NCBI RefSeq assembly: GCF_000819805.1
Contig: NZ_CDCE01000033.1
Location: 68,693-132,692, forward strand
Source of the DNA: Aeromonas diversa CDC 2478-85
GTDB taxonomy: Bacteria; Pseudomonadota; Gammaproteobacteria; Enterobacterales; Aeromonadaceae
DNA length: 64,000 bases
Direction: 5' to 3'
Both the position numbers and the translations under genes were made by a program. Positions 42,884-51,509 of the stretch are shown in pieces. The notes under the pieces are model-generated. The model was not told the DNA's origin. It saw only the letters and a program-made list of their open reading frames with translations, and ran no database searches. How positions within the stretch are numbered: the first letter of the stretch is position 1; each line of letters starts with the position of its first letter.

Positions 42884-45105
42884 TGAACCGACAAGCCTAT
42901 CTCCTCCCGCTACTGCTGCTCATGCACGGGCCTGTGCGGGCCGACGCCGTCGGCCCGCAGAAGGCGGTTCCCGCCCCGGTCGAGCAACGGGAGCTGACCC
43001 TCGAGCAGCTGGCCTCGACCCCGGGCACCCTCTCCCTGCGGGGGACGCTGCCCGAGGGGCTGGCCGATTTCACCGTGCGCCGGGACCAGGTGGTGACCGA
43101 CGCCGTGCTGGATATCGACTTCACCCCCTCTCCCTCACTGCTCCCCCTCATCTCCCAGGTCAAGGTCTACCTGAACGATGAGCTGATGGGGGTCACCCCT
43201 CTGTTGAAGGAGCAGCTGGGCCAGCGCAGTCATGCCGAGATCCGGCTCGATCCCCGCTTTGCCAAGGATTTCAACCGGCTCAGATTTGACTTCGTCGGCC
43301 ACTACGAGAAGGTGTGCGAGAACCCGGGCAGCAGCACCCTCTGGCTCAACGTCAACCGTGACAGCAAGCTGACCCTGGTACTGCAAACGCTGCCGGTCAG
43401 GAACGAGCTCTCCTTCTTCCCCATGCCCTTCCTCGATACCCGGGACCAGGACAAGCTGGTGCTCCCCATGGTCTTCAGCGGTGCCGTGCCCCTCATCGAG
43501 CAGCAGGCGGCGGGGGTGCTGGCCTCCTGGTTTGGTGCCAAGGCGGACTGGCGCGGCCAGCACTTCCCCGTGCTGATCGACAGGCTGCCCGAGCAAAACG
43601 GGATCATCTTCGCCACCAACGAGAAGCGCCCCCCCTTCCTGGCCGACTATCCCAAGGTGGAGGGGCCCACCATCGACATGATCAGCTCGCCGGATAACCC
43701 CTATGTGAAGCTGCTGTTGGTGCTCGGGCGCGACGGGGAGGACCTGCTCACCGCCAGCCGGGCCATCGCCCAGGGTAATGTGCTGCTGCGCGGGCAGAGC
43801 GTGCGGGTCGACAGCCTGACGCCGCTGGCCCCCCGCAAACCCTATGATGCCCCCAACTGGCTTCGGCTGGATCGACCGGTGCGCTTCGGCGAGCTGGTCG
43901 AGTATGAGGGGCAGCTGCAGGCGAGCGGGGCTCAGCCCTGGCCCCTCGCGCTGACCCTGCGCCTGCCGCCGGATCTCTATCTGCTCGCGAGCCGCGGCAT
44001 CAAGATGGATCTGAGTTACCACAACACGGCGCCCCTGAGTCGGGATGGCTCGCGGCTGGATCTGGCGGTCAACGATCAGTTCATTCGCTCCTACGCCCTC
44101 GAGCCCGACGTGCTCAAGGGGGAGCAGATGCTGACCCTGCCCCTCTGGCTGGCCGGGGACGATGATGCCCGAGCCCTGCGCATGCCGGGCCTCAAGGTGG
44201 CCCAGCCCAACCGACTCAACTTCGTGTTCCAGTATGCGGGGCGTGTCATCGGGGGCAACGCGGACGGCCGCTGCGACACCATAATGCCGCCGCCGCAACG
44301 GGTGCGGATCGACGAGGGTTCGACCCTGGATCTCACCGGCTATCGCCACTTCATCGAGATGCCCAACCTCAAGGTCTTTGCCGGGGCCGGTTTCCCCTTC
44401 AGCCGTCTGGCCGATCTCTCTGAAACCCAGGTCCTGATGCCGGCCAGGCCCCTGCCGGCGCAGATCACCACCCTGCTCGACACCCTGGGCGCCATCGGCG
44501 CCGAGACAGGTTATCCGGCGCTCTCGGTGCGCCTGGTGGATGACTGGGAGCAGGCGCGCGAGGCGGATCTCGACACCCTGCTCATCGGCAGCCTGCCCAA
44601 GGAGCTGGGGATGGATGCCGAGCCGAATGCCCTGCTGGAGGCGGGACAGAGCTGGGTCAACCAGCCGCGTCGCCCCTCGCAGGGGGATCTGCTGGCCTCT
44701 CTCGAGGATCGCCAGCCCGAGGCCAGGGTCGCCATGAGCGGCAACGGGGCCATCGCCGCCATCCTGGGATTGCAGTCACCGCGCCACGAGCAGCGCAGCC
44801 TGGTGGCCCTGCTGGCGGGGGGAGAGGCGGGTGTCGAGCTGCTCAACCAGACCCTGCAGACCCCCTCCCTGCGAGAGAAGATTGGCGGCACTGTGGCCAT
44901 CATACGGGAGTCCGGCGTGAGCAGCCTGACGGTGGGCGAGCGCTATGAGGTGGGCTATATCCCCTGGTGGGAGCGCCTGTGGCACTTCTTTGCCAATCAC
45001 CCCCTGCGCCTGGCCGGATTGAGCCTGGTCAGCATACTGCTGCTGGGTTGGGGTCTGAGACTGCTGCTGGCCGGTGTCAGCCGCCACCGCCTGAAGGAAG
45101 AGTAA
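42880..45105 (+). CDS. bcsB: Cellulose synthase periplasmic subunit BcsB
   Basis: This 741-residue protein has a signal peptide (ending PVRADA), carbohydrate-binding and flavodoxin-like repeat domains, and a C-terminal membrane anchor at about 708-732 that docks onto BcsA. Segments such as GHYEKVCENPGSSTLWLNV and GRCDTIMPPPQRVRIDEGS fit the BcsB family. The start overlaps the bcsA stop (ATGA), as expected for the operon. It guides the glucan through the periplasm. Confidence 0.92.
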   Translation: MMNRQAYLLPLLLLMHGPVRADAVGPQKAVPAPVEQRELTLEQLASTPGTLSLRGTLPEGLADFTVRRDQVVTDAVLDIDFTPSPSLLPLISQVKVYLNDELMGVTPLLKEQLGQRSHAEIRLDPRFAKDFNRLRFDFVGHYEKVCENPGSSTLWLNVNRDSKLTLVLQTLPVRNELSFFPMPFLDTRDQDKLVLPMVFSGAVPLIEQQAAGVLASWFGAKADWRGQHFPVLIDRLPEQNGIIFATNEKRPPFLADYPKVEGPTIDMISSPDNPYVKLLLVLGRDGEDLLTASRAIAQGNVLLRGQSVRVDSLTPLAPRKPYDAPNWLRLDRPVRFGELVEYEGQLQASGAQPWPLALTLRLPPDLYLLASRGIKMDLSYHNTAPLSRDGSRLDLAVNDQFIRSYALEPDVLKGEQMLTLPLWLAGDDDARALRMPGLKVAQPNRLNFVFQYAGRVIGGNADGRCDTIMPPPQRVRIDEGSTLDLTGYRHFIEMPNLKVFAGAGFPFSRLADLSETQVLMPARPLPAQITTLLDTLGAIGAETGYPALSVRLVDDWEQAREADLDTLLIGSLPKELGMDAEPNALLEAGQSWVNQPRRPSQGDLLASLEDRQPEARVAMSGNGAIAAILGLQSPRHEQRSLVALLAGGEAGVELLNQTLQTPSLREKIGGTVAIIRESGVSSLTVGERYEVGYIPWWERLWHFFANHPLRLAGLSLVSILLLGWGLRLLLAGVSRHRLKEE

Positions 45106-45108
45106 GGG

Positions 45109-46206
45109 ATGAGAGCGATGAGACGAATCTGTAGCGCCCTGCTGCTGTGGGGCCTTGCCATGGTGCCAGCCTGGGGGGCCTGTGACTGGCCCGAGTGGGA
45201 GCACTTCAAGGCCAGCTATCTGGAGGAGGGGCGGGTGATCGATCCCTCGGATCCGCGCCGTATCACCACCTCGGAGGGGCAGAGCTACGCCCTCTTCTTC
45301 GCCCTGGTCAACGACGACAGGGAGACCTTCGCCCGCTTGCTGGAGTGGACCGAGCTGCAGCTGGCCCGGGGCGATCTGACCGGCTTTCTGCCCGCCTGGC
45401 TCTGGGGCCAGCGGGAGGATGGCAGCCTGGGGGGGCTCGACGCCAACAGCGCCTCCGACTCGGATCTCTGGATCGCCTACAGCCTGATCGAGGCGGGGCG
45501 CCTCTGGCATAACCACAGCTACTCCTCCATCGGCACCATGCTGCTCAAGCGCATCGCCCGGGAGGAGGTGGCCAGCCTGCCGGGTCTCGGCCCCGTGCTG
45601 TTGCCCGGCCCCAATGGCTTCAGCCAGGGGACGCGCTGGACCCTCAACCCCAGCTACCTGCCGCCCCAGTTGCTGGCCCGTTTCGCCTCTTTCCAGGGGC
45701 CCTGGCAGCAGCTCCATGAGGCCTTGCCCGGGCTCCTGACCGGCAGCGCCCCGCGCGGCTTCGCACCCGACTGGGTCGACTGGAACTCGAGCCGCTGGCT
45801 GGCCACCGAAGGCAAGGGAGACGTGGGCGGCTATGACGCCATCCGTGTCTACCTCTGGCTCGGCATGTTGGCCGCGGATGACCCGGCCCGCGCCGCCCTG
45901 GTGAGGCACTTCGCCCCCATGCTGCAGGCGATCGAACAGGGCGGCATCCCGGAGCGGGTCGAGGTGCAGAGCGGCAAGGTGCTGAGTCGCGGCGGGGCCG
46001 GCTTCGCCGCCGCCCTGCTACCCCTGGCCCAAGGTAGCACCCAGGCCGACGCCCTGCGTGCCCAGGCGACCCGTGAGGCGAGCCGGGCCGATGCTTACTA
46101 CGGCAGTGTCCTGACCCTGTTTGGATTGGGCTGGGATCAGGGGCGCTACCGCTTCGCGGCGGACGGTACCCTGCAACCGAGCTGGAGCGGCGCATGTCAG
46201 CCCTGA
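45109..46206 (+). CDS. bcsZ: Endo-beta-1,4-glucanase BcsZ (GH8)
   Basis: This 365-residue periplasmic endoglucanase has a signal peptide ending GA before CDWPEWEHFK. Family 8 catalytic residues by alignment to E. coli BcsZ (E55, D116) are E56 in ITTSEGQSY and D117 in ASDSDLW. The barrel segment GFLPAWLWGQREDGS is conserved. It trims cellulose during export and is required for normal assembly. It starts 3 bases after bcsB and overlaps bcsC by 13. Confidence 0.92.
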   Translation: MRAMRRICSALLLWGLAMVPAWGACDWPEWEHFKASYLEEGRVIDPSDPRRITTSEGQSYALFFALVNDDRETFARLLEWTELQLARGDLTGFLPAWLWGQREDGSLGGLDANSASDSDLWIAYSLIEAGRLWHNHSYSSIGTMLLKRIAREEVASLPGLGPVLLPGPNGFSQGTRWTLNPSYLPPQLLARFASFQGPWQQLHEALPGLLTGSAPRGFAPDWVDWNSSRWLATEGKGDVGGYDAIRVYLWLGMLAADDPARAALVRHFAPMLQAIEQGGIPERVEVQSGKVLSRGGAGFAAALLPLAQGSTQADALRAQATREASRADAYYGSVLTLFGLGWDQGRYRFAADGTLQPSWSGACQP

Positions 46207-49200
46207 GCGCCCTCTGCCTGCTGGGTAGCTTGCTCGCCAGTGCCCCCCTGCATGGGGAAGTGGCGCCCGTCCCCTGGTTGCTCGGCCAGATCCGGCTGGG
46301 AGAGGCGACCGGGCGGGAAGATCTGGTGAGCAACTCCCTCTACTCCCTTTCTCTCATCGAAGGGGCTCGCCCCGAGTTGCTGGCGGCCCAGGCCCGCCAA
46401 GCCCTGCGCCTGGGTAAGCTTGAGGAGGCGCGTAGCCGGCTTGCCGAGCTGGGCAAGCTGGCCCCGGATTCTCTCCTCTACCGTCAGGGGATGGCCAACC
46501 TGGCTCTGAGCGAGCCAGCCAAGCGGCAGCAGCTGCAACAGGCGCGTCTGCTGAGTCGCGCCGGCCGCCTCGACGAGGCGCTGGCCCTCTATCGCACCTT
46601 GCTGGTGGAGGGGCAGGCCCCCAACCTGGAGCTGGCGGTTGAATATGCTTTGTTGCAGGCGAGTCTCCCCTCCCTGCATCGGCAGGGGATGGCCGAGCTG
46701 GCGCGGCTTAATCACGACTATCCGGGTCAGCCGGGTCTGCAAGCCGGGTTGGCCCGCCATCTGCTGGCCGATGGTCGGCAGAGTGAGGCCTTCGCCCTGC
46801 TCGAGAAGATGGCCCAGAGCCCCTTCTCCCGTGGCTCTGCGGCGGGCCTCTGGCTCGGGGCGATTCAGGATATGCCGGTCGGGGAGCAGAGCATCGCCGC
46901 CCTGAAGCGCTTCGTCACCGCCTTTGGCAGTGGTGACGAGGTCACCTCGGCCCTGGCCATGCTGGAGCAGCATCAGGCCCAGTGGGCCTCGCCCGCCTTC
47001 AGGGCCCGGCAACGTGCCCTGGCCGGGGAGGCGAGTCTGCCCGAGCTGAAGCGGGCGCTGGCGGCCAATCCCGGCGATGTGGCGCTCATCGGCGCGCTCG
47101 GACAGGCATACTCCCGTGCCAATCAGCGGGCCTTGGCCATCGCCCAGTTCGAGCGGGTGCTGCGCGAGCCGAGTCTCGATGACAGGGAGAAGTGGCAGGG
47201 GTTGCTCGACACCAACCGCTACTGGCTGCTGCTGGAGCAGGCCGACGGGGCGCTCGCACGGGGCGATAATCCCGGGGCCGCCCTGCGATATCGGCAGGCG
47301 GTGCGGCTCGACGCCAAAGAGGGGGAGGGATGGATTGGGCTCGGGGATGCCAACCTGGCGCTGGGGGACGCGGCGGGTGCCGAGCAGGCATACCGCGAGG
47401 CCCTGCGGCTCGCGCCGAAAGACAGTCGCCCCCTGACCCGGCTGTTTGAACTCTATCGTGCCCGCAGCCCCGAGCAAGCCCTGGCCCTGATCGAGGGTGC
47501 GCCGGCGTTGGCCGCCCAAGGGAAGCGGCTGCGCAGCGAACTCCTTCAGCAGCAGGCGGATCGGTTGGCGGAGCAGGGAAAGCAGAGCGAGGCGCTGGCC
47601 CAGCGCCAGCAGGCCCTGATCCTGACGCCGGAGGACCCCTGGCTCACCTACCGGGTGGCCGGCTCCCTGGCCGAGCGGGGAGAGGCCGGCCGCGGCGAGC
47701 TGATGCTGCGCACCGGTCTTGGCCGCTATCCCCTCGATGTGGCCTGGTATCGGGCCCTGGCTCTCTATCTCTCGGGCCAGGATAGGCCAGAAGAGGGGCG
47801 CCGGGTGCTGGCGCGCCTGGCCAAAGTCCAGTGGAGCGAGGAGATGGCGGCGCTGGATCGGCGGTTGCAACGAGAGCAGATCCTGGCCGAGGCCAGACGC
47901 CAGCACCAGGCGGGAGCGCTGGCTGCCGCAGAGGCAAGCCTGCGTCCGCTCTCGTCCGATCCCGAGGCGCTCCTGCTGCTGGCCGGCTGGGCCGCCGAAC
48001 GTGGGGAAGGGGCCGAGGCCGAAGCCGTTTACCGGCGCCTGCTCGAGGTCGAGCCCGGCAGCCTCGAGGCACGTATCGGCCTGGCCGAGCTGGCGCTGGC
48101 CCGCGGCGACAGAGGCGCGGCAAGAGGCTGGCTGCCCGTCTGGCCTGACCCCCTGCCGCCGATTGAGGAGGCGAGGGAGTGGCGCGAGGTTGCCAACCTC
48201 TATCAGACACTGGGGGAGAGCGCCCGGGCCGAGGCCATCTTCACCGCCTATGCCCCTTCGCTGGAGCAGGCACCCCCCTCGCGCGACACTGCGTTGTTTT
48301 GGCGCGACGCTGCCCGCCAGCGCTTCGCCGCCGGGCAGGAGGAGCAGGCCATCGCCCTGGATCGCAAGGCCATGGCAGCCGCCGGTCTTATTGCTGATAC
48401 CGGGCTGAATGACGCGGTCCTCACCCGAGAGGCTCGTGCCCGTGAGGGGGAGGAATGGCTTGCCGCCAGCCTGCGCGGGGATCTGGAGCGCCACTATCGC
48501 CAGAGCCAAACCAGCGTCTCGTTTGACAGCGACTATTGGGGCTCCAGCGGCACGGGGGGCGTGTCCGATCTGCGGGCCCTCACCCAGATGCTGCAACTGG
48601 ATACCCCGCTGGCCGGCGGTACCCTGTTTGGCCGGCTCGAGCGGGTCGACATGGATGCGGGCCACTTCGCCGGGCAGGAGAAGTTCGGTACCTGCGCCGA
48701 GCGCGTCTGCACCGCTGGCGATCAGCAGGCTCAGGGGACCCTGGTCGCCGCCGGATGGCACAAGGGGCGCTGGGCCGTCGATCTGGGCAGCACCCCGCTG
48801 GGATTCGAGGTGGTGGACTGGACGGGGGGGGCCTCGGTGCAGGGAGATCTCGGGGATCTGGGCTGGACCTTCACCCTGTCGCGGCGCCCGGTAACCAGCT
48901 CCCTGCTCTCCTATGCCGGTAGCGTCGACCCCGGCACAGGTACCGTATGGGGAGGCGTGCGGGCCAACGGGGTGCGGTTCGATCTCAGCCACGATCTGGG
49001 GGGGGCTGTGGGTTACTGGGGCAGCCTGCAGCAGCACCTGCTGACCGGTGAGAACGTGTCCGACAACTGGCGTACCCGCCTGATGGGGGGCGGCTACTAC
49101 AAGCTCATCAATCAGGAGCACAGGCGTGCCAGCGTCGGCCTCAACACCATGTTGTGGCACTACCAGCGGGATCTGGGGGGCTACACCCTGGGGCAGGGGG

Positions 49201-49604
49201 GCTACTACAGCCCACAGCGCTACTTCTCCCTGGCATTGCCGGTCAGCTATCGCCAACGCAGCAGCGACTGGTCGTGGGAGGTCAACGGCTCCGTCTCCTG
49301 GTCCCGCTCCCGTAGTGACGACACGCAACGCTACCCGCTCGCCGGCCTGGTGCCGCCTGCCCTGCCGGATCGGGACGCCATTGAGCGCGGAGGCAGCAGC
49401 AGCGGAATTGGCTACACCCTGGGGGGGCTGGTGGAGTACCGTCTGACCGATCACTGGCGCATCGGCGCCCGTATCGACATCCAGCAGGCCGACGACTATG
49501 CCCCGAGCCACGGGACCCTCTTCCTGCGTTACAGCTTCAAGCCCTGGCAGGGAGATCTCGACATGCCTCCCCGTCCGCTCACTCCCTACGGGGAATTCGA
49601 CTAA
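46194..49604 (+). CDS. bcsC: Cellulose synthase outer-membrane exporter BcsC
   Basis: This 1136-residue protein has a signal peptide ending LHGEVA, then many TPR helices (about 25-770, for example GLGDANLALGDAAGAEQAYR) that span the periplasm. The C-terminal roughly 330 residues form a beta-barrel, with aromatic-ended strands (WHKGRWAVDLGSTPLGF, final segment LFLRYSFKPW). It is slightly shorter than the E. coli protein (1157). The last gene of the operon; no classical terminator is seen before the convergent dmeR. Confidence 0.92.
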   Translation: MSALSALCLLGSLLASAPLHGEVAPVPWLLGQIRLGEATGREDLVSNSLYSLSLIEGARPELLAAQARQALRLGKLEEARSRLAELGKLAPDSLLYRQGMANLALSEPAKRQQLQQARLLSRAGRLDEALALYRTLLVEGQAPNLELAVEYALLQASLPSLHRQGMAELARLNHDYPGQPGLQAGLARHLLADGRQSEAFALLEKMAQSPFSRGSAAGLWLGAIQDMPVGEQSIAALKRFVTAFGSGDEVTSALAMLEQHQAQWASPAFRARQRALAGEASLPELKRALAANPGDVALIGALGQAYSRANQRALAIAQFERVLREPSLDDREKWQGLLDTNRYWLLLEQADGALARGDNPGAALRYRQAVRLDAKEGEGWIGLGDANLALGDAAGAEQAYREALRLAPKDSRPLTRLFELYRARSPEQALALIEGAPALAAQGKRLRSELLQQQADRLAEQGKQSEALAQRQQALILTPEDPWLTYRVAGSLAERGEAGRGELMLRTGLGRYPLDVAWYRALALYLSGQDRPEEGRRVLARLAKVQWSEEMAALDRRLQREQILAEARRQHQAGALAAAEASLRPLSSDPEALLLLAGWAAERGEGAEAEAVYRRLLEVEPGSLEARIGLAELALARGDRGAARGWLPVWPDPLPPIEEAREWREVANLYQTLGESARAEAIFTAYAPSLEQAPPSRDTALFWRDAARQRFAAGQEEQAIALDRKAMAAAGLIADTGLNDAVLTREARAREGEEWLAASLRGDLERHYRQSQTSVSFDSDYWGSSGTGGVSDLRALTQMLQLDTPLAGGTLFGRLERVDMDAGHFAGQEKFGTCAERVCTAGDQQAQGTLVAAGWHKGRWAVDLGSTPLGFEVVDWTGGASVQGDLGDLGWTFTLSRRPVTSSLLSYAGSVDPGTGTVWGGVRANGVRFDLSHDLGGAVGYWGSLQQHLLTGENVSDNWRTRLMGGGYYKLINQEHRRASVGLNTMLWHYQRDLGGYTLGQGGYYSPQRYFSLALPVSYRQRSSDWSWEVNGSVSWSRSRSDDTQRYPLAGLVPPALPDRDAIERGGSSSGIGYTLGGLVEYRLTDHWRIGARIDIQQADDYAPSHGTLFLRYSFKPWQGDLDMPPRPLTPYGEFD

Positions 49605-49619
49605 GCCGGTACTGCGCCC

Positions 49620-49895
49620 CTACTTCAGATAGGAACGCAGCACCCGGCTCACGCTCTCCAGATCCTGCAGGCGCTGCTGCGGCGTGCTCTCTTCGGCCCC
49701 CAGGTGTTCCCGCAGATGTCCCTCCAGTACCTCCAGCATCAGGCCGTTGACCGCGCCACGAATGGCGGCGATCTGCTGCAGCACGGCGCCGCAGTCGGTT
49801 TCTTGCTCCAGCGCCTGCTCGAGGGCGGCACTCTGTCCCCGGATGCGGCGCACCCGCGCCAGCAGCTTCTTCTTGTCGTGGATCGTGTGAGACAT
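49620..49895 (-). CDS. dmeR: RcnR/FrmR-family nickel/cobalt repressor DmeR
   Basis: This 91-residue all-helical CsoR/RcnR-family repressor keeps the RcnR ligand set H3, C35, H60 and H64, plus the segment CGAVLQQIAAIRGAVNGLM. FrmR proteins lack His at 3 and 64, so a nickel/cobalt sensor is more likely than a formaldehyde sensor. It is divergent from dmeF with an RcnR-type operator between them. Metal binding should release DNA and switch on efflux. Confidence 0.88.
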   Translation of the reverse strand: MSHTIHDKKKLLARVRRIRGQSAALEQALEQETDCGAVLQQIAAIRGAVNGLMLEVLEGHLREHLGAEESTPQQRLQDLESVSRVLRSYLK

Positions 49896-49921
49896 CTAGG
49901 CGCTCCAAACAATGCTTTATA

Positions 49922-49936
49922 TACTGGGGGGGAGTA
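49922..49936. promoter_or_regulatory. RcnR/DmeR operator TACT-G7-AGTA
   Basis: TACT GGGGGGG AGTA lies between dmeR and dmeF. RcnR operators are described as TACT-G6-N-AGTA, and this matches with N = G. The flanking ATATAC / GTATAT extends the symmetry and overlaps the likely promoter of both genes. Confidence 0.88.
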
Positions 49937-49963
49937 TATTTCATCTTTGCAGGAGCAGCCACC

Positions 49964-50932
49964 ATGTCGTCCCACCCCTTCCCCTGTCACGCCCCTCTGA
50001 TCAACGAGGGGAATCCGCTCGCCGAACGCAAGACCCGCTGGGCCGTGCTACTCACCCTGGTGATGATGGTGGCCGAGATAGGTGGTGGCTGGTGGTTCAA
50101 CTCCATGGCCCTGCTGGCCGATGGCTGGCACATGAGCTCCCACGCCCTGGCATTGGGGCTGGCGGTGCTGGCCTATCGGGCGGCCCGCCACTTCGCGCGG
50201 GATCGCCGCTTCTGTTTCGGCACCTGGAAGATAGAGGTGCTGGGGGGGTTCACCAGTGCCCTGATGCTGATCGGGGTCGCCCTGCTGATGCTGGTGGAGT
50301 CCACCGAGCGACTGCTCAACCCGAGCGAGATCCACTACCAGCAGGCGATCGCCATCGCCGTGCTGGGGCTCATGGTCAACCTGGCTTGTGCCTGGTTGCT
50401 GAAGGATGATCACCACCACGGCCATCATCATGGTCACGATCACCACCGTGAGCATCATCACGACCAGGATCATCATCACGATCTCAACCTGAGGGCCGCC
50501 TATCTGCACGTGCTGGCCGATGCGGCCACCTCTGTGCTGGCGATCCTGGCCTTGTGCGGCGGGCTCTGGTGGGGGGCCAGCTGGCTCGACCCCGTCATGG
50601 GGATCGTCGGGGCTGGCCTGGTGGGCGTCTGGGCGCTGGGGCTAGTGCGCCAGACCGGACGGGTCCTGCTGGATGCCGAGATGGATGCCCCCGTGGTGGA
50701 GGAGATCCGCGAGCTGGTGGCCGAGGCCCCGGAGGGGGCGACCATACGGGATCTCCACGTCTGGCGGGTGGGTCAGGGCAGCTATGCCTGCATGCTCTCC
50801 CTCTGGACCGAGGCGGCCCTGAGTGCCGATCAGATGCGCGAGCGGCTCGCCATTCATGAGGAGCTGGTCCACGTGACGGTCGAGATCACCCCTGCCGCCC
50901 TTCGTGATAGACAGCGCCCAGCAGTAGCCTGA
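49964..50932 (+). CDS. dmeF: CDF-family Co(II)/Ni(II) efflux transporter DmeF
   Basis: This 322-residue cation diffusion facilitator has six membrane helices. The metal site has DGWHMSSH (D53, H56, H60) and HVLAD (H182, D186). A His-rich cytoplasmic loop covers about 148-173, with 15 or so His and Asp/Glu. This DGxHMxxH variant is characteristic of the DmeF subgroup, exporting cobalt and nickel. AGGAG precedes the start. Its 3' end overlaps the convergent gene by 47 bases. Confidence 0.9.
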   Translation: MSSHPFPCHAPLINEGNPLAERKTRWAVLLTLVMMVAEIGGGWWFNSMALLADGWHMSSHALALGLAVLAYRAARHFARDRRFCFGTWKIEVLGGFTSALMLIGVALLMLVESTERLLNPSEIHYQQAIAIAVLGLMVNLACAWLLKDDHHHGHHHGHDHHREHHHDQDHHHDLNLRAAYLHVLADAATSVLAILALCGGLWWGASWLDPVMGIVGAGLVGVWALGLVRQTGRVLLDAEMDAPVVEEIRELVAEAPEGATIRDLHVWRVGQGSYACMLSLWTEAALSADQMRERLAIHEELVHVTVEITPAALRDRQRPAVA

Positions 50933-51278
50933 GCAGCAGATCCGACGGGTCGTCCAGCAGATGGCCCGTCTCCAGCAGCAGTGCCCCCTGGGGGCGGTAG
51001 CTGAGGGCGGCGTGAACCTGGCCCCTGGGATCGCGCACCTTGATGTGGCCGATCAGCTCGCCATTGGCGCCGGGGTGGCAGTGCAGCTCTAGGGTGCGAT
51101 CCTCCCCCAGCAGGGTGAAGTCCCGGGTGTGGGGCGGGGCATCCTCGTAGTCGGGCCAGCCGAAGAAACCGTAGTGCTCCGCCAGCGTGCTCGCCTGCTG
51201 GCAGAAGTCGGTAAAGAGGCGCAACAGGCTCTTGTACTCCTCGTCCAGCCGCACCGCCTGCTCCTTGCTTTTGCTCAT
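50886..51278 (-). CDS. Uncharacterised soluble protein
   Basis: The protein has 130 residues from the ATG at 51278, which has AAAGGAGC upstream; a longer in-frame start is less likely. A helical N-terminal third (DEEYKSLLRLFTDFCQQAST) is followed by a beta-rich part (TLELHCHPGANGELIGHIKV, then ALSYRPQGALLLE) and a helix. No signal peptide or membrane segment is present. The family is not recognised. It overlaps the dmeF 3' end on the opposite strand. Confidence 0.6.
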   Translation of the reverse strand: MSKSKEQAVRLDEEYKSLLRLFTDFCQQASTLAEHYGFFGWPDYEDAPPHTRDFTLLGEDRTLELHCHPGANGELIGHIKVRDPRGQVHAALSYRPQGALLLETGHLLDDPSDLLLRLLLGAVYHEGRQG

Positions 51279-51509
51279 GTCTGCTCCTTTGTCGTCACCG
51301 CATACCAGTTCAATTCCCTTCGCCCGCCGTCGTCTGTGAGCCATCTCCAAGTTTCGGACAAAAGCGCCCATCAGGCTGATGGAAAAGGATTTTCTGCCAA
51401 AGAGATCACGTTCATTCCCCACCCGCCCTGATTAACATGTGGTCGCCCGACCCTTCGGGCCATGGACACACAGGTCCAGAGACAAACTACAGCGGGAATA
51501 ATAAAAAAC

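Noticed and set aside
46197-49511. 1100-codon frame opposite bcsC
   Set aside because: Antisense of TPR-rich coding sequence; no start signal or domain.
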